DNA of 16,420 nucleotides from an uncultured Collinsella sp. (GTDB lineage Bacteria; Actinomycetota; Coriobacteriia; Coriobacteriales; Coriobacteriaceae), in assembly GCA_900551015.1 (NCBI GenBank), contig URUI01000047.1, positions 1 through 16,420 on the forward strand, read 5' to 3'. The notes under the pieces were generated by a model that was not told the origin of the DNA, did no database searches, and saw nothing but the letters and a program-made list of their open reading frames with translations. This document shows positions 6,924 to 12,667 of this stretch, in pieces (the first letter of the stretch is position 1; the number at the start of each line of letters is the position of its first letter). The position numbers and the translations under genes are program-made.

Positions 6924-8125
6924 CACTCGAGCTGAGCCAGCAACTCCTCAACGACCTCGACGGCGTTTCCAACAACCTTGTACTGGGCGGCGCCAAAGAT
7001 GGGGGCATCCGGGTCCTCATTGATGGCGATAATGCACTCCGCCCCACCGATGCCGGCGAGATGCTGGATAGCACCCGAGACACCGATGCTCACGAGGAGC
7101 TTGGGCGAGACCGATACACCCGTCTGGCCAATTTGATGGCGATACTCCAGCCAGCCGGCCTCCACCACGGGGCGCGTGCAGCCAAGCTCGGCACCCAGAG
7201 CCTCGGCAAGCTTTCGCATCAGCGGTAGGTTTTTCTTCGAGCCAATGCCGCGGCCCACCACGACCAGACGCTCGGCATCGGCAATTGAGGCCTGTTGTCC
7301 CCACTCCTCGGCGGGAATCGAGATCTCGACGCGGGCCTTAACGTCATCCGCAAGCACTACCTGGGTAATCGTGCCGGAGCGGCTATAGTCAAACTCAGGC
7401 GCCTTAAAGATGCCGGGGCGCACCGTTGCCATCTGAGGACGGTGGTTGGGACAGATAATGGTGGCCATCAGGTTGCCGCCAAACGCCGGGCGCGTCTGCT
7501 GCAGCAGACCCGTCTCCGTATCCATCGAAAGCACCGTGCAATCGGCCGTAAGGCCCGTCTGCAAGCGCACGGCCACACCGGGCGCCAGCTCGCGACCAAA
7601 GGCGGTCGCGCCGTACAGAATGGCCTCGGGCTTGCGCTCGGCTACCAAATCGCAGATCAAGCGGGCGTAGACCTCTGCGTCGTTCTGACGCAGGCGCTCG
7701 TCACGACAGACCAGAACTTCGTCCGCACCGGCGCAAATCAGATGCTCCAGGTCCCCGAGTGAGCCCTCGGGGCTCATGCCGACCAGTGCCACCAAACGGC
7801 AGCCGCGGGCATCGGCAAGCTCGCGCCCCTTGCCCATGAGCTCGAAGGCCACGGATGCCACGGCATCGTGCTCGTCAGTTTGCACGAAGACCCAAATGTC
7901 TCGATATGCGTCAAGGTCTACCGCGCCGGCGGCCTCGTCGCGCTCGATCGAGATGGCGTTGACGGGGCAGGCGTCGACGCACCCGCCACACAGGATACAG
8001 CCGTCGGTTACGTGGGCACATCGGCTGGGTCGTTCGCCTTCCACTATGATGCCGCCCGAGGCACAGGCGCGAACGCAGCGACCGCAGCCGATACAGGCTT
8101 CGCTATCGATAATCAGTCCGCTCAT
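6920..8125 (-). CDS. etfA: Electron transfer flavoprotein alpha subunit with N-terminal 2x[4Fe-4S] ferredoxin domain (LctC-like)
   Basis: This 401-residue protein is an EtfA/FixB fused to a ferredoxin domain. Residues 1-55 carry two cysteine sets for [4Fe-4S] clusters: C11, C14, C17, C21 and C43, C46, C49, C53-Pro. The first set lacks the usual proline after its fourth Cys. The rest is EtfA: an N-terminal Rossmann-like half, then the FAD-binding half with RPAFGGNLMA, GQTG (333-336), SGAIQH (350-355) and INEDP (368-372). Ferredoxin-fused EtfA is typical of bifurcating Etfs such as LctC of Acetobacterium, where it carries electrons between the flavins and ferredoxin. The ATG directly abuts the etfB TAG, and its binding site (GAGGGG) lies inside the etfB 3' end. 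It is the last gene of the operon and overlaps the convergent HD gene. Confidence 0.92.
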   Translation of the reverse strand: MSGLIIDSEACIGCGRCVRACASGGIIVEGERPSRCAHVTDGCILCGGCVDACPVNAISIERDEAAGAVDLDAYRDIWVFVQTDEHDAVASVAFELMGKGRELADARGCRLVALVGMSPEGSLGDLEHLICAGADEVLVCRDERLRQNDAEVYARLICDLVAERKPEAILYGATAFGRELAPGVAVRLQTGLTADCTVLSMDTETGLLQQTRPAFGGNLMATIICPNHRPQMATVRPGIFKAPEFDYSRSGTITQVVLADDVKARVEISIPAEEWGQQASIADAERLVVVGRGIGSKKNLPLMRKLAEALGAELGCTRPVVEAGWLEYRHQIGQTGVSVSPKLLVSIGVSGAIQHLAGIGGAECIIAINEDPDAPIFGAAQYKVVGNAVEVVEELLAQLEC

Positions 8126-8941
8126 CTATGCCATCCCCTCGATAATCTTGGCAAGTTCTACCGCCTGCTCGGACGCCGTCCCCTCAACGGCCTTGCACGT
8201 TTGGTCACGGTCGGGCACAAACGAGCGCACGACCTGTGTCGGCGACCCGGCAAGACCGCAACGCGCGGGGTCGGCGTTCACGTCGGCGGCACTGACCACG
8301 CGCACGTCCGCCTCCTCTGCCGCGCGAATACCGGCAATACTCGGCATACGCAACTGGCCAATCTCCTTGGCAGTCGTCATCGCGCACGGCATCTCCAGGC
8401 ACACCGTCTCCTCGCCGGCATCGCATCCGTGAACGAGCGCCAGCGAGCCACACGTCGTAAAGCCCGCGCTCTGCACGCAGCTCACGTCGGTCACGCAGGG
8501 AATCTCAAAGGCACCGGCAAGCTCGGGACCAATCTGGGCCGTATCGCCATCCACCGCCATCTTGCCGCAGATGAGCAGGTCAAAGTCCTCATCGAGTGAC
8601 TCGATGCCGCATTTGAGGGCATAGGTGGTGGCTAGGGTATCGGCGCCCGCAAAGGCGCGATCGGTCAGCAGCAGCGCGTCGTCGGCACCGCGGGCGATGC
8701 AGTCGCGCAGCAGCGATTCGGTCGCGGGGATGCCCATCGACACCACCGTCACACGCACGTCCATGCCAAAGCCGATAAAGTCGTCCTTCAGCGCTAGCGC
8801 ACATTCGAGGGCACTTGCATCGAAGGGATTAATGACCGCCTGCTTGCCATCACGCACGATAGTATTGGTCTTGGGGTCCATCTTGACCTCGGTGCTTCCG
8901 GGCACCGCCTTGACGCACACCACCATATGGAAATCACTCAT
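8126..8941 (-). CDS. etfB: Electron transfer flavoprotein beta subunit, bifurcating type (LctB-like)
   Basis: A 271-residue EtfB. The N-terminal strand MVVCVKAVPGSTEVKMD and the NPFDASALECAL segment are family hallmarks. AVDGDTAQIGPELA (D131, D133, T134) matches the conserved flavin-binding loop of bifurcating EtfB proteins, whose second FAD splits electrons between NAD and ferredoxin. Together with etfA and the dehydrogenase it would form a cytosolic flavoprotein complex. ATG at 8941 lies 2 bases past the dehydrogenase stop, with GGGGG 9 bases upstream. A GTG two codons earlier would overlap the dehydrogenase stop by 4 bases and is also possible. Spacing to both neighbours is consistent with one polycistronic mRNA. 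Confidence 0.92.
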   Translation of the reverse strand: MSDFHMVVCVKAVPGSTEVKMDPKTNTIVRDGKQAVINPFDASALECALALKDDFIGFGMDVRVTVVSMGIPATESLLRDCIARGADDALLLTDRAFAGADTLATTYALKCGIESLDEDFDLLICGKMAVDGDTAQIGPELAGAFEIPCVTDVSCVQSAGFTTCGSLALVHGCDAGEETVCLEMPCAMTTAKEIGQLRMPSIAGIRAAEEADVRVVSAADVNADPARCGLAGSPTQVVRSFVPDRDQTCKAVEGTASEQAVELAKIIEGMA

Positions 8942-8943
8942 CT

Positions 8944-10545
8944 TCACGCGCCCCCTTTCTGGACGAGTTCATCCAAGAGCTTCTCCGTAAACAGGTTGCC
9001 GCGACCCAACTGGCCGGCAGGATCGAGCTGGAGTTTGAGGCGCGCCGACTCGACCATGGCCTCATGGCCGTACATCGTCTCCAAGAAGCCCGCCTTGATC
9101 TTGCCGACGCCGTGTTCGGCAGAAACGGCACCGCCCATGGCCGTGACCTCGGAAGCCCACTGGGCAAAGAGCTCTCCACCACGACGGTAGTCTTGCGCAT
9201 CGCGCGGCAGGATGTTCACATGCAGATGGTTGTTCCCGATGTGTCCCCAGGCAGCAGACTCAAGCCCGCTTTCGGCCAGCGTGCGGCGATAGAGGGCCAC
9301 GACATCGGCAAGGCGTGCATTGGGCACCGACATATCCGATCCCAGCTTGGTAATGGTGGGGTCGGTGCGGCGACGCTCGTCAATGAGCATGTTGACGCTC
9401 TCGGGCACCGCGTGGCGGAAGAACCGCTGGCACTCGCGATCGACTTCGGTGCGGGCGACCCATGTCGCATCGTCGCGGCCGCCCGCAAACTCCAGCACCC
9501 ATCCCAGGTGGTACAGCTCCTCGGTCGCCTGGGCCTCGTCATCGCAATCGAGCTCCACGTAGACACATACCTTGGCCTCTTTGTCGAGCGCCGGCAGCGA
9601 GGCAAACGCTGTCGACTGCTCGCGCTGGCGACGCAGGATATCCAGGGCGCCAGCATCGAAATACTCAATAGCGGCGGCATGGGACAGCACGGGACGCAAG
9701 GAATCGGTAAAGGACACGGCCTTGTCTTCGCTATCGAAAAAGCAACTCACACCCCATACGACCGAAGGTGCCGCCTGCAGGGCGATCTCGAGCTCGGTAA
9801 TGACGCCGAGCGTGCCGCACGCACCGATAAAAAGATCGATGGCGTCCATATCGTCCGCAACAAAATACCCCGAGGCATTTTTGGTCTTGGGCATGGTGTA
9901 GTCAGGAAGATCAAGCTCGAATGTATGACCCTCTGCCGTCACGAGCGACAGGTGGCGGCCCTGGGCAAAAGCCTCGCCGCGCTGAAGCTCAAGCAAATCG
10001 CCATCAGCCAGCGCGACGTGGAGTCCCGTGATATGCGGGCGCATGGGGCCGTAAGCGTAGCTGCGGGCGCCGGAGGCGTTGCATGCCGCCATGCCACCCA
10101 GACAGGCAGATGCCTCGGTGGGATCGGTGGGAAAGAACTGCTCGGGGGACTCTTGGAACTCCTCGTAGGCCTCAAGCGATGCCTGGTCCCAACCAGCGGT
10201 CGGCAGTACCTTCTTGCTCAGCTGCTTACGCAGCTCCGAGAGCACAACGCCCGGCTCCACGCGCAGCAGAAATTGGCCTTGTTCATCGCGGCGAAGGCCC
10301 AAGTAGCGATTCATACGGGAAGTATTGAGGATATGCCCACCGTGGGGCACGGCACCGGCGGCAAGGCCGGTTCGGGCGCCCTGAACCGTTACCGGGACAC
10401 GCTCGGCATGGAGCGTTTCCAAAATGGCACGGACCTCGTCTTCCGTTGTCGGAAACGAGATGCTCGATGCTCCGCCCGATGCGCGAGATTCGTCGCGGCC
10501 ATACTCTTCGAACTCGTCGGTGAAGGGTTTGATGGTTGCGGACAC
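8944..10545 (-). CDS. FAD-linked 2-hydroxyacid (probably D-lactate) dehydrogenase, GlcD/LctD-like
   Basis: A 533-residue flavoprotein of the VAO/PCMH family. The FAD-binding domain occupies about residues 25-240, with the pyrophosphate loop VQGARTGLAAGAVP (54-67) and later GACGTLGVITELEIAL. The C-terminal FAD-linked oxidase domain has GHIGNNHLH (434-442), whose His residues are metal and substrate ligands in the family, and SAEHGVGKIK (H478). Directly upstream of etfB and etfA, it matches LctD of the lactate dehydrogenase/Etf complex, which oxidises lactate with NAD while consuming reduced ferredoxin. Glycolate or another 2-hydroxyacid is the main alternative substrate. It is longer than typical ~460-aa GlcD proteins, with an insertion rich in Glu and Phe near residues 122-142. 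The start is GTG at 10545, 5 bases after GGGGGAG. No lactate permease or racemase lies nearby. Confidence 0.88.
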   Translation of the reverse strand: MSATIKPFTDEFEEYGRDESRASGGASSISFPTTEDEVRAILETLHAERVPVTVQGARTGLAAGAVPHGGHILNTSRMNRYLGLRRDEQGQFLLRVEPGVVLSELRKQLSKKVLPTAGWDQASLEAYEEFQESPEQFFPTDPTEASACLGGMAACNASGARSYAYGPMRPHITGLHVALADGDLLELQRGEAFAQGRHLSLVTAEGHTFELDLPDYTMPKTKNASGYFVADDMDAIDLFIGACGTLGVITELEIALQAAPSVVWGVSCFFDSEDKAVSFTDSLRPVLSHAAAIEYFDAGALDILRRQREQSTAFASLPALDKEAKVCVYVELDCDDEAQATEELYHLGWVLEFAGGRDDATWVARTEVDRECQRFFRHAVPESVNMLIDERRRTDPTITKLGSDMSVPNARLADVVALYRRTLAESGLESAAWGHIGNNHLHVNILPRDAQDYRRGGELFAQWASEVTAMGGAVSAEHGVGKIKAGFLETMYGHEAMVESARLKLQLDPAGQLGRGNLFTEKLLDELVQKGGA

Positions 10546-10765
10546 GCGAACTCCCCCTTTAGCTAACTACAGTGTTTGCAGGGAGATGTTACCGCATCGT
10601 TTCGTCGACGTGTTCGAGACCGTCTCCATAATTGGCGATTTTTACGTTTGCGCAATTCGGCGAACGGCAAGGCTTCCTCGGCAGACGATGCTTTTGACAC
10701 ATATCGCCCCGCCGTCGCCGACCGCTCGATTGTCGCCCGAAAAAAGTTGAAGTAATTTTTTCCAC

Positions 10766-10795
10766 CTTTTACCTGCGGAGATGTCAATCCGTCAA
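10766..10795 (-). promoter_or_regulatory. Candidate promoter of the dehydrogenase-etfBA operon
   Basis: On the minus strand TTGACG (10795-10790) is followed after 18 bases by TAAAAG (10771-10766). The -35 is a 5/6 match and the -10 a 4/6 match to the housekeeping consensus. The implied leader would be about 210 bases long, in which I see no riboswitch fold or terminator. The assignment is tentative. Confidence 0.35.
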
Positions 10796-10817
10796 GCATT
10801 TGGTCAGAAATTGGTCA
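10783..10817. repeat. Four GTCA-cored direct repeats (candidate regulator site)
   Basis: GTCA occurs at 10783, 10791, 10803 and 10814, all on the same strand. The last two are part of a longer copy, TTGGTCA, repeated exactly 11 bases apart (one helical turn). They overlap the candidate -35 of the dehydrogenase operon. TTGGT resembles half-sites of FCD-type GntR regulators such as LldR and PdhR, but those sites are inverted, not direct. The identity of the binding protein is unknown. Confidence 0.4.
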
Positions 10818-10846
10818 AGTAGCGGCTGATACGGTCGGCGTCGACA

Positions 10847-10870
10847 GCCAAAACCGATAGAAGTTTTGGC
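10847..10870. promoter_or_regulatory. Perfect 8-bp dyad in the leader of the surface-protein group
   Basis: GCCAAAAC (10847-10854) and GTTTTGGC (10863-10870) are exact inverted repeats with an 8-nt spacer. The dyad ends 10 bases before the GGGAGG ribosome binding site of the 98-aa gene. No T-tract follows, so it is not a plus-strand terminator. It can be a DNA operator or an mRNA hairpin near the translation start. Confidence 0.5.
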
Positions 10871-10891
10871 CCCAGAAGCAGGGAGGTTCCC

Positions 10892-11188
10892 ATGGCATAT
10901 TACTGGCCCCAGTACGGCGTCGCCATCGAGGTCGACGACGATCCCTATCTCCTGCCTTTCGACGAAGAGGCGTTCCCCGATACGGCGGTCTACCACGTCA
11001 CCACCGATGTTATCTGCGACCCCGAGTCGTTCTCGGCGCTCGCCCACCACATCGCACGTATCCACGACATCGAGCTCCCTCACGACTTTGACGAGCTCAT
11101 CTACTCGCGCCGCCTGATGCTTCACATGCTCTTTGGAGCGGACCCGTCCACGTTCGCACGTGTCTACACCACCAAGGACGCCGCATGA
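10892..11188 (+). CDS. Hypothetical 98-aa protein, first gene of the surface-protein group
   Basis: I do not recognise a family. The protein is soluble, acidic and rich in aromatic residues and His. It starts MAYYWPQYGVAIEVDDDPYL, and the second half is predicted mostly helical (SALAHHIARIHDIELPHDFDELIY, then RRLMLHMLFG). There is no signal peptide or membrane helix, so it is probably cytoplasmic. GGGAGG lies 5 bases before the ATG. Its stop overlaps the start of the next gene in ATGA, showing translational coupling to the anchored surface protein. A regulatory or chaperone-like role for the downstream exported proteins would fit the position but has no sequence support. Confidence 0.75.
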   Translation: MAYYWPQYGVAIEVDDDPYLLPFDEEAFPDTAVYHVTTDVICDPESFSALAHHIARIHDIELPHDFDELIYSRRLMLHMLFGADPSTFARVYTTKDAA

Positions 11189-11694
11189 GTGCGAAGAAGC
11201 CGCCCCGCCTTGCAGGACTGGGGCGTCGCAAGAAACTCGTCGTTGTCTGCCTGGCTATCGTCTGCGCCCTCATCGCCGTAGGGCTATACGCCTGGCAGTC
11301 GCAGCCCGTGCCCGAAGCGGGCGCCTCAGTCACGACGGCAGAGGGTAAATCGCGCCAAGAAATCCAAGATGAGCTCGATGCCATCGTCCGCGACAACATG
11401 ATGACGATTTCGGTCGCGCCGGTCGCTCAGCTACAGGAGGACGGCAAGCTGCGCGTCAACGTGCAAAACGTCCAAGACAATAAATTTCCCCAGCGATTCC
11501 GCGTCATCCAAAACGACGAGACCATGTACGAATCCGGTGTGGTCGAGACCGGCAAGACAATCGAGACGTGCCCCGCCGGCGACATCAAAGAAGGCGAGGC
11601 ATACATCGAGATCCAGGCACTCGATGCCAAGACCCTCGACAGCCACGGCAATCCGACACGTGTCAGGGTACGGGTTGAGCAAGCCGAGAACTAG
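11185..11694 (+). CDS. N-terminally membrane-anchored extracellular beta-rich protein
   Basis: A 169-residue protein with a basic N-terminus (KKPPRLAGLGRRKK) and one hydrophobic helix at about 18-38, without a clear signal peptidase site. It is therefore likely anchored with its C-terminus outside. A short linker and a helical stretch (SRQEIQDELDAIV) lead to a domain of alternating beta strands: MMTISVAPV, KLRVNVQNVQDN, RFRVIQNDETMYESGVVE and EAYIEIQAL. Small N-terminally anchored proteins with a similar MxISV...NVxxN...YxSGxxE pattern occur beside exported surface proteins in other Gram-positives, as far as I recall; I cannot name a family. It overlaps the preceding gene by 4 bases (ATGA) and precedes the next by 90 bases. 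It could tether or assemble the secreted proteins encoded downstream. Confidence 0.78.
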   Translation: MSAKKPPRLAGLGRRKKLVVVCLAIVCALIAVGLYAWQSQPVPEAGASVTTAEGKSRQEIQDELDAIVRDNMMTISVAPVAQLQEDGKLRVNVQNVQDNKFPQRFRVIQNDETMYESGVVETGKTIETCPAGDIKEGEAYIEIQALDAKTLDSHGNPTRVRVRVEQAEN

Positions 11695-11784
11695 CTTTTT
11701 CGGCCGACGCGGCACCGCACGCAATTCACCAGCATTCGTCCAATCATCGCGGGGACGGCCCGCGGCGAATAGAAAGGAACGACC

Positions 11785-12384
11785 ATGGACATCACCAGGA
11801 ACATGAACGGAGCCAGAGCGCTCGTCGTGGGCGCAGGGCTCGCGCTCGCGCTCGCAATGGGCGCCGCCCCGACGCCAGCTCTGGCAGCCGGGCGCGTTGG
11901 AACCACGAAAGTAATGGTCAGGACCGAGATCGACAACGTAGAGTTCAAAGTTCCGACGGTTATTCCCTTCGTCGCCAAGGCCGACGGCACGCTTCAGGGC
12001 CCCTCAGAAGACGCGACCACCATCGACAATCATTCGGCCTACGGCATCCATGTCACCAACATGAAGATCGACGCCATGAACACCTGGACCATTGCCGCCG
12101 ACGCCAAGGCCGGAACCGCGCAGAATTCCATCGACTTTAAGGTCGGCCCCGACGGCGCACTCCAGAACGCCAGCGCCGCAATGCAGGAGACGGGCCTCGA
12201 TCTTTCCAAGAATGCAGCCTTCGACATGGGCTACCAGGGCATTGCCGGCGGCACGGACAAAATTAAGCTCAAGACAAGCGGAAACGTCGCCCGCGTCACG
12301 CGCGACATCTTCCGCGTAACCGGCGAAGGCGATCAGGTTGCAACGATCACCTGGACGGTCGAGCCCGGTGCGCACACGGCATAA
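11785..12384 (+). CDS. Secreted beta-rich protein (WxL/TasA-like surface protein candidate)
   Basis: A 199-residue exported protein. Residues 1-35 form a signal peptide: a basic start, the hydrophobic core ALVVGAGLALALAMGAA, and a likely signal peptidase I cut after ALA (about residue 34). The mature part is strand-rich: VMVRTEIDNVEFKVPTVIPF, then YGIHVTNMKIDAMNTWTI and NSIDFKVGPDG, ending in VATITWTVEP. Short strands with tWtI motifs and a last TWTV strand recall WxL and TasA-type surface proteins, but I do not see a diagnostic paired WxL signature. There is no C-terminal anchor. AAAGGAA lies 5 bases before the ATG. A 6-bp GC dyad (CGCGGG 11748-11753, CCCGCG 11759-11764) precedes the binding site. 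Its 3' end overlaps the next gene's start. Confidence 0.8.
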   Translation: MDITRNMNGARALVVGAGLALALAMGAAPTPALAAGRVGTTKVMVRTEIDNVEFKVPTVIPFVAKADGTLQGPSEDATTIDNHSAYGIHVTNMKIDAMNTWTIAADAKAGTAQNSIDFKVGPDGALQNASAAMQETGLDLSKNAAFDMGYQGIAGGTDKIKLKTSGNVARVTRDIFRVTGEGDQVATITWTVEPGAHTA

Positions 12385-12649
12385 GGCTATCGCCCTGGCC
12401 GCCACCGTCAGCATCCTAGCGTTTGGGCCAGCCATGGCCTTTGCCCAGCAAGAACAGGTACAGGCCGCCACGCAAGTGACGGTCGATCTCTCGGAACTCG
12501 ACCGCGGCGACCGCGAGGAACCGTTGGCACAGACAGACGACAGACGATGGCTCTTGGCAGCAGGCGCCACAGCAGCAGGCGCGGGAACCGCCGGCCTCGG
12601 TCTGCATATCAAACGCAGCCAGAAACAAAACACGGACAGGCCGCACTAA
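12368..12649 (+). CDS. Small exported protein with degenerate sortase-type C-terminal signal
   Basis: A 93-residue protein read from GTG at 12368. This start gives an ideal signal peptide: MRTRHK, a hydrophobic core, and AMAFA cleaved before QQEQ (about residue 26). The frame is open back to a TTG at 12338, but that start would add an unneeded 10-residue tail. The mature part is only about 65 residues: a strand-like TQVTVDLSELD, acidic residues, then LAQTDD (53-58), a hydrophobic helix WLLAAGATAAGAGTAGLGLHI (61-81) and the basic tail KRSQK. This is the layout of a sortase sorting signal with LAxT, as for class E sortases, but Gly is replaced by Asp. It may be covalently anchored by an unusual sortase or stay as a membrane protein. 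It overlaps the previous gene by 17 bases, implying coupled translation. Small LPXTG proteins of similar design (CscD) occur in WxL loci. Confidence 0.75.
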   Translation: MRTRHKAIALAATVSILAFGPAMAFAQQEQVQAATQVTVDLSELDRGDREEPLAQTDDRRWLLAAGATAAGAGTAGLGLHIKRSQKQNTDRPH

Positions 12650-12667
12650 ATTAGCTAAGGAGACTTC

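Larger units (their letters stand above)
10546..10891. other. 346-bp intergenic regulatory region between the divergent dehydrogenase operon and surface-protein group
   Basis: No convincing gene lies here. A 78-codon minus-strand frame (10563-10799) has no ribosome binding site and a composition unlike its neighbours. The region is less GC-rich than the flanks and contains A/T runs around 10740-10770. From left to right it holds the dehydrogenase ribosome binding site (10551-10557), about 200 bases without recognisable structure, a candidate minus-strand promoter, GTCA direct repeats, and a perfect dyad before the 98-aa gene. A possible plus-strand extended -10 (TG-A-TACGGT, 10827-10835) has no matching -35. 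Confidence 0.6.

Noticed and set aside
9064..10566. 500-codon plus-strand frame opposite the lactate dehydrogenase
   Set aside because: Antisense to a gene with conserved FAD and metal motifs. No recognisable domains of its own, and its openness is explained by GC-rich codon bias.
10563..10799. 78-codon minus-strand frame upstream of the dehydrogenase as a real gene
   Set aside because: No ribosome binding site before the ATG, Arg/Ser-rich composition, and it begins inside the direct-repeat region. Kept only as a leader question.
11748..11764. CGCGGG/CCCGCG dyad as a terminator after the 169-aa protein gene
   Set aside because: Only 6 bp with no T-tract, and such short GC dyads arise often in GC-rich DNA. 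Mentioned only as context for the next gene.
12004..12633. 209-codon minus-strand frame across two exported-protein genes
   Set aside because: It spans two plus-strand genes that have signal peptides and good translation signals. Cys/Arg/Ala-rich shadow.
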